DNA of 64,000 nt from Planomonospora sp. ID67723 (GTDB taxonomy: Bacteria > Actinomycetota > Actinomycetes > Streptosporangiales > Streptosporangiaceae), in the NCBI RefSeq assembly GCF_015711605.1, contig NZ_JABTEZ010000002.1, positions 248,001-312,000 of the forward strand. The letters run 5' to 3'. The translations under genes were made by a program, and so were the position numbers. The notes below the pieces were generated by a model that saw only the letters and a list, made by a program, of their open reading frames with translations, did not search any database and was not told the DNA's origin. Positions within the stretch are counted from its first letter, which is position 1; every line of letters begins with the position of its first letter. This document shows, one piece after another, positions 37,009-45,543 of the stretch.

Positions 37009-40000
37009 GGAGGGAGACCGGGGGCCGGATCGACCGCTCGCGGACGCTGCGCTTCTCCTTCGACGGCGAGGAGCTGACCGGGCACCCGGGTGACACGCTG
37101 GCCTCGGCGCTCCTGGGCTGCGGGGTCCGGATCGTCGGACGGAGCGTGGATCTCGGACGGCCGCGCGGGATCTTCACCGCCGGAGCCGAGGAGCCGAACG
37201 CGCTGCTGCGGGTGGGGGACGAGCCCATGGTCGCGGCGACGACTGTGGAGCTGCGGGACGGGATCGAGGCGTGGAGCCTGCAGGGCCGGGGCCGCCTCGA
37301 CCCGGCCGCGCCGCCCGGCGAGGCCCGGCACGACAAGGCCCACCTCCACTGCGACGTCCTGGTGGCCGGCGCCGGCCCGGCCGGACTGGCGGCGGCGCTG
37401 GCGGCCGGTGAGGCGGGCGCCCGCGTCGTCCTGCTCGACGACCAGCCCGAGCCCGGCGGCGACCTGCTGGGCGGCCGGCTCCTCCTGGACGGAGCCCCGG
37501 CCCCGGAGTGGGTCTCCTCCGTCGCCGTCCGGCTCGCCGCCCTCCCCGAGGTGCGCGTGCTGCCCCGGACCACCGCCGTCGGATACCACGACCACAACTA
37601 CGTCGTCGCCGTGGAGGAACGCGACGCCAACCGCGGGCGGGAGAGCGGCGGGCGGCGGCTGTGGCATCTCCGGGCGCGGCGGGTCGTGCTCGCCACCGGG
37701 GCGCACGAGCGTCCGGTCGCCTTCCCCGGCAACGACCGCCCCGGCGTCATGCTGGCCTCGGCCGCGCGGACCTACGCCAACCGGTACGGCGTGCTGCCCG
37801 GCCGCCGGGCGGTGGTGTTCACCTGCACCGACTCCGGACACGAGGCCGCGCGCGACCTGGCCGCCGCGGGGGTGGAGATCGTGGAGATCGTGGACCCGCG
37901 CCGGGACGGGGCCGTGATCACCGGGACGCTCGCGGACGCGGAGGGGATCCTGACCGGGGTGGCGATCGGCGACCGGACCGTCGGATGCGATCTGCTGGCG
38001 GTGTCGGGCGGGTGGAACCCGGCGGTCCACCTGTTCAGCCAGTCGCAGGGGCGGCTCCGCTTCGACGACGCGCTCCAGGCGTTCGTCCCCGACCGCTCCG
38101 CGCAGGCCGAACGGTCCGCCGGGGCGTGCCGGGGCGTGTACGGCACGGCCGCCGCCATCGCCGACGGGTTCGCCGCCGGGTCCTGGGCCGCCGGGTCCCG
38201 GGCCGCCGGGCAGGCCTTCCACGTCCCCGAGTGCGACGAGCCCGAGCCGCGGCCCCCCGCCGCGCTGTGGGCCGTCCCCGGCGCGGAGGCGTTCGTCGAT
38301 CTCCAGCGGGACGTGACGGTGGCGGACGTCGAGAGGGCCACCGGGGCGGGGATGCGCTCGGTGGAGCACGTCAAGCGCTACACCACCGCCGGGACCGGCG
38401 CCGACCAGGGCAAGACCTCCGGGGCGACGGCCGTGGGGGTGGTGGCGGGGCTGCTCGGAGCGGCTCCCGGGCAGGTGGGGACGACCACGTTCCGCCCGCC
38501 GTACACGCCGGTGGCCTTCGGGGTGCTCGCCGGGCGGGAACGGGGCGCGCTCTCGGACCCGGTCCGGGTCACCGCCATGCACGGCCTGCACCTCGCGCGC
38601 GGCGCGGTCTTCGAGAACGTCGGGCAGTGGAAGCGCCCCCGTTACTTCCCGCTCGGCGGCGAGTCCATGGAGGAGGCGGTCGAGCGCGAGCGCCGCGCCG
38701 CGCGGACCGGGGTGGGCGCGATGGACGCCTCCACCCTCGGGAAGATCGAGGTCAGGGGGCGGGACGCGGGGGAGTTCCTCGACCGGGTCTACACGAACAT
38801 GTTCTCCACGCTGCCGGTCGGCTCCTGCCGCTACGGCGTGATGTGCGGGGCCGACGGCATGGTCCTGGACGACGGGGTCACCACCCGCCTGGCACGGGAC
38901 CGCTATCTGGCGACCACGACCACCGGCAACGCCGCCGCCGTGTTCGACCGGCTGGAGGAGTGGCGGCAGACCGAGTGGCCGCACCTGGACGTCTCGCTCA
39001 CCTCGGTCACCGACCACTGGGCGGTCGTCGCGGTCGTCGGCCCCCGGGCCCGGCCGGTCGCCCGGGCGCTGGTCCCCGGCGTCGACTTCGACGACTTCCC
39101 CTTCATGACCTACCGGGAGAGCGGCCCGGCCCGGATCTTCCGGATCAGCTTCTCCGGGGAGCTGGCCTACGAGATCAACGTACCCCGCTGGTACGGCGCG
39201 GCACTGTGGGAGGCCGCGCTGGAACTGGGCGCGGTGCCGTACGGGACCGAGACCATGCACGTGCTCCGGGCCGAGAAGGGCTTCGCGATCGTCGGGCAGG
39301 AGACCGACGGGACCGTGACCCCGCAGGACCTCGGGATGTCGTGGATCGTCTCCACGCGCAAGCCCGACTTCATCGGCAAGCGGTCCCACGCCCGCCCCGA
39401 CACCGCCCGCCCGGACCGCAGGCGACTCGTCGGCCTCGTCCCCGACGATCCCGCCGAGACCCTCACCGAGGGCGCGCAGCTCGTCGCGGCCCCCGGCGGC
39501 GGGCGGATGATCGGCCACGTCACCTCCGCCTACCCCGGCGTCGCGCTGGCCATGGCCGCGGGCGTCGCGATCGGTGACCGCCTCGTCGCCTTCGACGGCA
39601 GGCGGATTCCGGTGACCGTGGTCTCCCCCGTCTTCCACGACCCGGAGAACGCCCGCCGTGACGGCGATCCGCAGGATCCCTCCCCCCGCTCCGGAGCTCC
39701 GGCCGGCAGGCCCGGGACCGGCAGTGACGCCCTCCGGGAGATCCCGGAACCGGGGGACGCCGCGGACCCGGTGCCGGAATGGGCCCGCGGTGACCGCGCG
39801 GCGAGCCCGCTGGCGGAGTTCACCGGCCGGTTCGCCGCCGCGAGCTCCCCTGCGGTGACGATCCGGGAGCTCCCCTTCCTGCCGATGCGGGAGATCATGG
39901 GTGGGGAGGCGGGGGAGGGACTGCGGCTCGGGCCCGACTGGTGGCTGGCCGTGGGAGAGCCGCCGGCGGGCGGTGGACCCGGTGACCGGCCCGCGGGCGC

Positions 40001-40268
40001 GGACACCGGGACGGCGGGGACGGACGTGTCGGCGCAGCGGGCCGTCGTCGAGCTGTCCGGGCCGGGGGTCCGCGACGTGCTCATGACCGGCTGCCCGATC
40101 GACCTGCATCCGGAGGTCTTCACCACCGGCTCGCACACGCAGACCCTGCTGGCCCGCGCTCCGGTCGTGCTGCACCGGACCGGGCCGGACGCCTACCGCG
40201 TGCTCGTCCGGGCCTGTCTCGCGGGGTACCTTGCCGAATGGCTGCTGGACGCCTTGGAGGGACTGTGA
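37005..40268 (+). CDS. soxA: Sarcosine oxidase alpha subunit fused to gamma subunit (SoxA-SoxG)
   Basis: 1087 residues from ATG 37005. Residues ~1-100 are a ferredoxin-like domain without cluster Cys. The NAD/FAD domain begins with VAGAGPAGLAAALAAGEAG near 120, and a GcvT-like THF-binding domain starts near 571 (MDASTLGKIEVRGRDAGEFLDR) and ends near 885. After a ~45-residue Pro/Gly/Ala/Asp-rich linker, residues ~932-1087 (SPLAEFTGRF...VTIRELPFLPMREIM) match the SoxG gamma subunit, which is normally a separate ~200-aa gene. It is one open frame, so the alpha and gamma subunits are fused. Substrate: sarcosine to glycine with methylene-THF and H2O2. No separate soxG is nearby. The last two codons overlap the next gene (GTGA). 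Confidence 0.9.
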   Translation: MRRETGGRIDRSRTLRFSFDGEELTGHPGDTLASALLGCGVRIVGRSVDLGRPRGIFTAGAEEPNALLRVGDEPMVAATTVELRDGIEAWSLQGRGRLDPAAPPGEARHDKAHLHCDVLVAGAGPAGLAAALAAGEAGARVVLLDDQPEPGGDLLGGRLLLDGAPAPEWVSSVAVRLAALPEVRVLPRTTAVGYHDHNYVVAVEERDANRGRESGGRRLWHLRARRVVLATGAHERPVAFPGNDRPGVMLASAARTYANRYGVLPGRRAVVFTCTDSGHEAARDLAAAGVEIVEIVDPRRDGAVITGTLADAEGILTGVAIGDRTVGCDLLAVSGGWNPAVHLFSQSQGRLRFDDALQAFVPDRSAQAERSAGACRGVYGTAAAIADGFAAGSWAAGSRAAGQAFHVPECDEPEPRPPAALWAVPGAEAFVDLQRDVTVADVERATGAGMRSVEHVKRYTTAGTGADQGKTSGATAVGVVAGLLGAAPGQVGTTTFRPPYTPVAFGVLAGRERGALSDPVRVTAMHGLHLARGAVFENVGQWKRPRYFPLGGESMEEAVERERRAARTGVGAMDASTLGKIEVRGRDAGEFLDRVYTNMFSTLPVGSCRYGVMCGADGMVLDDGVTTRLARDRYLATTTTGNAAAVFDRLEEWRQTEWPHLDVSLTSVTDHWAVVAVVGPRARPVARALVPGVDFDDFPFMTYRESGPARIFRISFSGELAYEINVPRWYGAALWEAALELGAVPYGTETMHVLRAEKGFAIVGQETDGTVTPQDLGMSWIVSTRKPDFIGKRSHARPDTARPDRRRLVGLVPDDPAETLTEGAQLVAAPGGGRMIGHVTSAYPGVALAMAAGVAIGDRLVAFDGRRIPVTVVSPVFHDPENARRDGDPQDPSPRSGAPAGRPGTGSDALREIPEPGDAADPVPEWARGDRAASPLAEFTGRFAAASSPAVTIRELPFLPMREIMGGEAGEGLRLGPDWWLAVGEPPAGGGPGDRPAGADTGTAGTDVSAQRAVVELSGPGVRDVLMTGCPIDLHPEVFTTGSHTQTLLARAPVVLHRTGPDAYRVLVRACLAGYLAEWLLDALEGL

Positions 40269-41119
40269 ACGTCGCGGTGATCGGCGGAGGCCGGATGGGG
40301 GCGGGGATCGCCCAGGTGTTCCTGGCCACGGGGGCGCATGTCACGGTCGCCGAGGCGGGCGAGCGCGCGTCGGCCGCCGCGCGCGAGCGGATCGCGCGCG
40401 GGCTGCGGGTCGCGGAGGAGAAGGGCGGCCTCGCGAGGAAGGACGGTCCCGGGGACGGCGGCTCCCCGGCCGAGGAGGCGCTGGCGCGGCTGGTGACCGG
40501 TCCGGTGCCCGCGGGCGCCGACCTGGTGGTGGAGGCGGTGCCGGAGGACGCGGCACTCAAGGTCCGGGTCCTGGCCGAGGCGGAGAAGGCCGCCGGACCG
40601 CACGCCGTGCTGGCCACCAACACCAGCTCGCTCTCCGTCGGGGAGCTCGCCGCGGGGCTGGAGCGTCCCGAGCGCTTCCTCGGGCTGCACTTCTTCAACC
40701 CGGTCCCGGTCCAGGAGCTCGTGGAGATCGTCACGGCCCCCGCGACCTCGGCGGAGACCCTCGCCCGGGCGAAGGAGTGGGTGGCCGGACTCGGCAAGAC
40801 CGGAGTGGTGATCAGGGATTCGCCCGGGTTCGCCACCAGCCGCCTGGGTGTGCTGGTCGGGCTGGAGGCGATCCGCATGGTCGAGGAGGGCGTCGCCTCG
40901 GCCGAGGACATCGACCGGGCGATGGTGCTCGGCTACCGCTACCCGATGGGTCCGCTCCGCCTGGGCGACCTGGTCGGGCTGGACGTGCGGCTGGCCATCG
41001 CCGAGTACCTGTGCGAGCGGCTCGGTCCCCGCTTCGAGCCGCCGGAGCTCCTGCGCCGCAAGGTCGCAGCCGGTGAGCTGGGACGTAAAACCGGGCGCGG
41101 CTTTTACGACTGGGATTGA
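40265..41119 (+). CDS. 3-Hydroxyacyl-CoA dehydrogenase
   Basis: 284 residues from GTG 40265, which overlaps the soxA stop by 4 bp. NAD motif VIGGGRMGAGIAQVF; catalytic region GLHFFNPVPVQELVEIV with the His of 3-hydroxybutyryl-CoA dehydrogenases; a C-terminal DSPGFATSRLGVLVGLEAIRMVEEGVAS dimerisation domain; ends RKTGRGFYDW. It resembles 3-hydroxybutyryl-CoA dehydrogenase more than carnitine 3-dehydrogenase, which usually has a HPFNPP motif. Its tight coupling to sarcosine oxidase is unexpected. Confidence 0.88.
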   Translation: MNVAVIGGGRMGAGIAQVFLATGAHVTVAEAGERASAAARERIARGLRVAEEKGGLARKDGPGDGGSPAEEALARLVTGPVPAGADLVVEAVPEDAALKVRVLAEAEKAAGPHAVLATNTSSLSVGELAAGLERPERFLGLHFFNPVPVQELVEIVTAPATSAETLARAKEWVAGLGKTGVVIRDSPGFATSRLGVLVGLEAIRMVEEGVASAEDIDRAMVLGYRYPMGPLRLGDLVGLDVRLAIAEYLCERLGPRFEPPELLRRKVAAGELGRKTGRGFYDWD

Positions 41120-41159
41120 TTGTTTGGGTAAATTCACCGTTTCCGGGTAGCCAAATATT

Positions 41160-41858
41160 GTGAGAGACGGCGTAAAGGCGCAGGTGGGGCGGGGACGAGG
41201 CGCGCTCGTCGCGGTGCTGGCGATCGTGCTGGCGGGCTGCGGCCCCGCGGGGAAGATATCCGACGAACCCGCGAGCGGCGAGCGCGGCGAACAGGGCAGG
41301 TCCGCCGCCGAGGCGCTCAAGGACCTGGAGAAGCTCCCGGTCAAGGGCCGCGGCCCGAAGACCGGCTTCGACCGGGACGAGTTCGGGCCCGCGTGGGCGG
41401 ACGTCGACCACAACGGCTGCGACACCCGCAACGACATCCTCAAACGGGACCTGAAGGACGAGACCTTCAAGAAAGGCACCCACGACTGCATCGTGCTCAC
41501 CGGGATCCTGGAGGATCCCTACGGCGGCAAGACCATCGAGTTCGAGCGCGGCGAGAAGACCAGCATGGAGGTGCAGATCGACCACGTGGTCGCGCTCTCC
41601 GACGCCTGGCAGAAGGGAGCCCGGCAGCTCAGCGCCGCCGAGCGCAGGGAACTGGCCAACGACCCGCTGAACCTCCTTGCGGTGGACGGCCCGCTGAACA
41701 GCCAGAAGAGCGACGCCGACGCGGCGACCTGGCTGCCGCCGCGCCGTGCCTACCGCTGCCCCTACGTCTCCCGCCAGATCTCAGTGAAGATCAAGTATGA
41801 GCTCTGGGTCACCGCCGCGGAGAAGGCCGCGATGGAGCGGGTGCTGAAGTCCTGCTGA
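41160..41858 (+). CDS. Secreted HNH (DUF1524-type) endonuclease lipoprotein
   Basis: 232 residues from GTG 41160. The hydrophobic N-terminus ends in the lipobox VLAGCG, so it is predicted to be lipid-anchored outside. The nuclease region includes EVQIDHVVALSDAWQKGA, with the HNH His in DHV and the later NDPLNLLAV and NSQKSDAD motifs. DUF1524-type exported nucleases degrade extracellular DNA or defend against it. The next gene is tRNA-Sec, unrelated. Confidence 0.85.
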   Translation: MRDGVKAQVGRGRGALVAVLAIVLAGCGPAGKISDEPASGERGEQGRSAAEALKDLEKLPVKGRGPKTGFDRDEFGPAWADVDHNGCDTRNDILKRDLKDETFKKGTHDCIVLTGILEDPYGGKTIEFERGEKTSMEVQIDHVVALSDAWQKGARQLSAAERRELANDPLNLLAVDGPLNSQKSDADAATWLPPRRAYRCPYVSRQISVKIKYELWVTAAEKAAMERVLKSC

Positions 41859-41928
41859 CGGTCCGGCCGCAGCGGGCGGGCAGCGCCGTACTGCGTGAGT
41901 CTGATGTGATCTATGGGAGATCATTGGC

Positions 41929-41934
41929 TATTGT
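41929..41934 (+). promoter_or_regulatory. -10 element upstream of tRNA-Sec
   Basis: TATTGT ends 7 bp before the first base of the mature tRNA (G41942), so transcription could start at or next to the tRNA's own 5' end. A weak -35 (GTGATC, 41906) lies 17 bp upstream. Confidence 0.4.
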
Positions 41935-41941
41935 CTCCTCC

Positions 41942-42034
41942 GGAGGCGTTTGGGTTCCTGGTGGTCCTCCTGGTCTTCAAAACCAGTGGCGCCGAGCACC
42001 TCGGCGCGGCGGGTTCGATTCCCGTCCGCCTCCG
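41942..42034 (+). tRNA. selC: tRNA-Sec (anticodon TCA)
   Basis: 93 nt with the marks of a selenocysteine tRNA: an extended acceptor stem (GGAGGCG with CGCCTCC, followed by discriminator G); an anticodon stem CTGGT/ACCAG with loop CTTCAAA giving UCA; a long variable arm (GCGCCGAG-CAC-CTCGGCGC) and a T arm GCGGG-TTCGATT-CCCGT. The last acceptor pair next to the T stem is T-C, a small imperfection. CCA is not encoded. It is charged with Ser by SerRS, converted by SelA and delivered by SelB. selB lies 140 bp downstream. Confidence 0.95.
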
Positions 42035-42054
42035 CAGACCAGCACCCGGGATGG

Positions 42055-42183
42055 ATGGAAGTGGATCAACGTCGCGCTGTGACGCGCACCGACGTCCTGC
42101 TCACCGGCCGGCGGCTCGCTGCGGCACAGGAGCGCCTCGACCGTGATCCGGCCGAGGCCGCCGCGGAGCGCGCATGCGAGTGA
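42055..42183 (+). pseudogene. selA N-terminal remnant between tRNA-Sec and selB
   Basis: An ORF of 42 codons, from ATG 42055 to TGA 42183. Residues 7-36 (AVTRTDVLLTGRRLAAAQER) match the start of actinobacterial L-seryl-tRNA(Sec) selenium transferase SelA, which normally begins with an RTDxLLxxxRLxxAxxRL pattern in the same place between the tRNA gene and selB. The remaining ~390 codons of SelA, including the PLP lysine, are gone. The stub ends by overlapping the selB start. This suggests an internal deletion that left the 5' end joined to selB. The family match is from memory. Confidence 0.65.
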
Positions 42184-43913
42184 TCGCCACCGCCGGGCAC
42201 GTCGATCACGGCAAGTCGACGCTGGTCCGGGCGCTCACGGGGATGGAGCCCGACCGCTGGGCGGAAGAACGCCGCCGCGGGATGACCATCGACCTCGGGT
42301 TCGCCTGGACCGCCCTGCCCTCCGGCGAGCGGGTCGCGTTCGTCGACGTCCCCGGGCACGAGCGGTTCGTCACCAACATGCTGGCCGGTGTCGGGTCCTG
42401 CCCGGCGGTGATGTTCGTGGTGGCGGCCGACGCGGGTTGGCAGGCCCAGTCCGCCGAGCACCTGGCGGCGCTGGACGCCCTGGGAGTACGGCACGGCCTG
42501 CTCGTCGTCACCCGCTCCGATCTCGCCGATCCGGCCGAGGCCCGCCGGCAGGCGTACGCCCGTCTGGCGGGCACGAGCCTGGCCGGCATCGACGCCGTCG
42601 CCGTGAGCGGGCTGACCGGAGACGGCCTGCCGGACCTGGCGGCCGCCCTTGACCGCGTCCTGTCCGCGCTCCCCGAGCCCGACCGGGAGGCGCCCGTCCG
42701 GCTGTGGATCGATCGCGTGTTCACCGTCGCCGGGGCGGGCACGGTCGTCACCGGGACGCTCGCTCAGGGCACTCTCGCCGTGGGCGACGAGCTGGTCGCG
42801 GGGGCCCAGCGCGTGCGGGTCCGGGGGCTGCAGACCCTCAACGAGCGGACCGATCGGGTGCACGCGACGGCGCGGGTCGCCGTCAACCTCCGGAGTACCG
42901 GCAGGAGCGCGCTCTCGCGCGGTGCGACCTTGCTGACGCCCGGCGCGTGGTCGGCCACGGACGTCGCCGACGTGCGCCTGGAACCGGCGGCGGCGCCGCA
43001 GGGCGATCTGGTCCTGCACATCGGGTCGGCGGCGATGCCGGCCCGGCTGCGCCCTCTGGGCTCCCCGGGTGACCTCGCCCGGATCTCCCTCGCCAGGCCG
43101 GTGCCGCTGCGTGTCGGCGATCGTGCGCTGCTGCGCGACCCCGGCCGTCGCTCGATCGTCGCCGGGGTCCGCGTCCTCGACGTCCGCCCGCCCCCGCTGC
43201 GCCGCCGGGGAGCCGCCGCGGCTCGGGCGGCGCAGCTCGCCGGGGTGGCCGCCCCCGCCGCGGCCGACCTCCTGCGCTGGCACGGACTGCTCACCGGGGC
43301 GGATCTGACCGCGATGGGCTGTCCGCCCGGCGGCCGTCCGGTGGCCGGAGACTGGTTCGCCGACCCCTCTCACTGGTCGGCGCTCCAGCGACGGCTCGCC
43401 GCGCTGGACCCCGGGCTCACGGTCGACGCCGCCGCGGCCCTGCTCGGTCTCCCCGACCGGAAACTCGCCGAGGCGCTCGTCGCGCCGCCGCTCACCGTCA
43501 GGAACGGGCGCATCCAGCCCATCGCCGCCGCACCGCCCCCCGCCGTGGCGGCGGTGGCCGCCGAACTGGCCGAGCGGCCCTTCCACGCCCCCTCCGCCGA
43601 GCGGCTGGCCGAACTCGGCCTGACCGGCAGGACTCTGGCGACGGTCACCCGGTCCGGACTGCTGCTGTCGATCGCCAAGAACGTCGTCCTGCTCCCGGAG
43701 GCTCCCGAGGCGGCCGCGGCCATACTTCGCCGGCTTCCCGGGCCGTTCACCGTCGGCGACGCCAGGGCGGCCCTGGGCACCAGCCGCCGCGTGGCCGTAC
43801 CGCTTCTCGAATACCTCGACGCACGCGGCCTGACCCGGCGCATCGACAACGAACGGCGCGTCTGCCCGGAGTCTTCCCCGCCCGATCCCTCCGGGCCGGG
43901 CAAGCGCCCGTAG
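42174..43913 (+). CDS. selB: Selenocysteine-specific elongation factor SelB
   Basis: 579 residues. GTPase motifs: GHVDHGKST (G1, near 8-16), RRGMTIDLGF (G2), DVPGHERF (G3) and TRSDL (a variant of NKxD, with TRSD). Elongation-factor domains 2 and 3 follow. The C-terminal ~200 residues are winged helices that bind the SECIS hairpin in Sec mRNAs. Apparently intact. Its ATG lies 10 bp before the end of the selA remnant. It needs Sec-tRNA from SelA, which is not intact here. Confidence 0.93.
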   Translation: MRVIATAGHVDHGKSTLVRALTGMEPDRWAEERRRGMTIDLGFAWTALPSGERVAFVDVPGHERFVTNMLAGVGSCPAVMFVVAADAGWQAQSAEHLAALDALGVRHGLLVVTRSDLADPAEARRQAYARLAGTSLAGIDAVAVSGLTGDGLPDLAAALDRVLSALPEPDREAPVRLWIDRVFTVAGAGTVVTGTLAQGTLAVGDELVAGAQRVRVRGLQTLNERTDRVHATARVAVNLRSTGRSALSRGATLLTPGAWSATDVADVRLEPAAAPQGDLVLHIGSAAMPARLRPLGSPGDLARISLARPVPLRVGDRALLRDPGRRSIVAGVRVLDVRPPPLRRRGAAAARAAQLAGVAAPAAADLLRWHGLLTGADLTAMGCPPGGRPVAGDWFADPSHWSALQRRLAALDPGLTVDAAAALLGLPDRKLAEALVAPPLTVRNGRIQPIAAAPPPAVAAVAAELAERPFHAPSAERLAELGLTGRTLATVTRSGLLLSIAKNVVLLPEAPEAAAAILRRLPGPFTVGDARAALGTSRRVAVPLLEYLDARGLTRRIDNERRVCPESSPPDPSGPGKRP

Positions 43914-43922
43914 CCCGGCCGG

Positions 43923-45218
43923 TCAGGCCGATGCCCCCGCCACGGCCGCCACGTTCATGCGGACGATCTCAAGGGCGAGACCGAGGTCGATGTGGGCAAG
44001 GGTGTCGTCGGCGGTGTGGACGTTCTTGTTGCCGCCGTCGGCGCCCTCGATGGTGAGGACGGCCGGGATCGCGGCGTCGATGAACGGTACGTGATCGCTG
44101 TTGAACGGCTGGAGCGACTGCTGCACCGCCAGCCCGGTGTAGGTGCCCGCCGCCGCGGCCAGGTCGTCGATGAGCCCCTGGGAGAGTGCGGCGCCTTCGA
44201 GCAGCACGGTCGGCGTCGCCGTGTTGAGCGTCGCGATCATGTCCATGTTGACGACCGCGCGGATGCGGGCGGCTTCGGCGGGGTCCAGCCCCGCGACGTA
44301 CCGCCTGCTGCCGAACAGGCCCTGCTCCTCGCCGCCGAAGAGGACCAGGCGCAGGTCGTGGCCGGCCTCGTGCCCGGCGAGCACGCGCGCGATCTCCAGC
44401 AGGCCCGCCGCGCCGCTGCCGTTGTCGTCGGCGCCGGGAGCCGGGGCCGACGGGCCGCCGCGCAGGTTGACCGAGTCCAGGTGCGCGGTGACCATGACGG
44501 TGCCGCGGGCGTGGCCCGGCGCCGTCCGTTCGGCGACGACGTTGTGGCTCCGCCCGGATCCGACGGCGATCGGGACCAGTTCCACGGTGTAGCCGAACTC
44601 CCGCAGCCGATCCCCGGCCGTGGTCGCCGCCGCGTGGAAGCGGTCGCTCAGCGAGTGGCGGGTGCCGAAACCCACCAGCTCCCCGAGGAAGCCCTGGTAG
44701 GAGTCCCCGGAAACCTGGTCCACCAGGGCCTGGATCCGCGGGACCGGCGCGCGGGCGGCCGGCGTCACGGTGCGGAAGACCACGGCGCCGGCGGGCACCG
44801 GCTGGATCCTGTAACAGGCGTCCTCACCGGACGGGATCCGCCCGAGCCGTCCCCGATCGACGCCGACCACGAGGTAGCGGCCCTTGTCGACCAGCACGGG
44901 GACGTCGGGATGCTCGTGCTGGAACACGCGCCCCACCTGGGTGACCAGGAACAGCTCCCCGTCCGGCCCCGGCGGGGGGCGGTCCTGCAGGACGAGCCCG
45001 TTCGAACGGGCCCGGCTGTGCGCGGACGCCCAGAGCTCGTCGTCCCCGGTCCAGTAGAGGACGGTGTCGTCGAGCCGGAGCCAGTCCAGCCCGGGCGACG
45101 CGATCCGCGCCGTGGCGGAGTCCGGGTCCGCCGGCACCTTCACGATGCCCGCCCTCACGGCTCTCGCCTTGACAGTGCCTTGCCTCATCGGACCCCCGTG
45201 GTCGTTCGCCGACGTCAT
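43923..45218 (-). CDS. M28 family metallopeptidase without signal peptide
   Basis: 431 residues from ATG 45218. The C-terminal ~230 residues contain the full M28 di-zinc site: His in TAHLDSVN, Asp in GADDNGSG, Glu in GGEEQGLFGS, Asp in VNMDMIA and His in VHTADDT. The first ~190 residues are a beta-rich domain of unknown role. No signal peptide or membrane segment is seen, though most M28 aminopeptidases with this layout are secreted. It overlaps the small gene upstream by 4 bp and is the last of three genes with the M43 protease. Confidence 0.88.
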   Translation of the reverse strand: MTSANDHGGPMRQGTVKARAVRAGIVKVPADPDSATARIASPGLDWLRLDDTVLYWTGDDELWASAHSRARSNGLVLQDRPPPGPDGELFLVTQVGRVFQHEHPDVPVLVDKGRYLVVGVDRGRLGRIPSGEDACYRIQPVPAGAVVFRTVTPAARAPVPRIQALVDQVSGDSYQGFLGELVGFGTRHSLSDRFHAAATTAGDRLREFGYTVELVPIAVGSGRSHNVVAERTAPGHARGTVMVTAHLDSVNLRGGPSAPAPGADDNGSGAAGLLEIARVLAGHEAGHDLRLVLFGGEEQGLFGSRRYVAGLDPAEAARIRAVVNMDMIATLNTATPTVLLEGAALSQGLIDDLAAAAGTYTGLAVQQSLQPFNSDHVPFIDAAIPAVLTIEGADGGNKNVHTADDTLAHIDLGLALEIVRMNVAAVAGASA

Positions 45219-45532
45219 TTCGCGATCCTGAGCACGCCGTCCGCGCAGGAGATCACGGAGATCTCGATCGGCGCGCCGTCTTCTTCGGGGAAAGCGACCC
45301 GGATGCGGTCGCCCCCCTCGCTCCGCCAGCGGCCGGTCACCTCCCGCGGCCGGTCGTCCGGGCCGGGACGCAGCTCCAGGAACGTCCCCCCGGCCCGGAA
45401 CTCCAGCCCTCGCCGCGGTCGCCGCGAGGGGCGGAAAGGATGGTCCCGGGGCCGGTACACCGCCGTGGTCTCGGTGTCCTCCTCGTAGGAGTGCAGCCAG
45501 ACGCCCACGACGTCCGGAACCGTACCGCTCAT
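45215..45532 (-). CDS. Small beta-rich protein between two metallopeptidases
   Basis: 105 residues, start MSGTVPDVVGVWLHSYEEDTET. The segment GVWLHSYEEDTETTAVYRPR and GLEFRAGGTFLELRPG-like strands suggest a small lipocalin-like beta barrel. No signal peptide, no Cys pair. It lies 11 bp after the M43 gene and overlaps the M28 gene by 4 bp, so all three are coupled. A partner, chaperone or inhibitor of one peptidase is a guess from position. Confidence 0.65.
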   Translation of the reverse strand: MSGTVPDVVGVWLHSYEEDTETTAVYRPRDHPFRPSRRPRRGLEFRAGGTFLELRPGPDDRPREVTGRWRSEGGDRIRVAFPEEDGAPIEISVISCADGVLRIAK

Positions 45533-45543
45533 GGACAGGCCCC

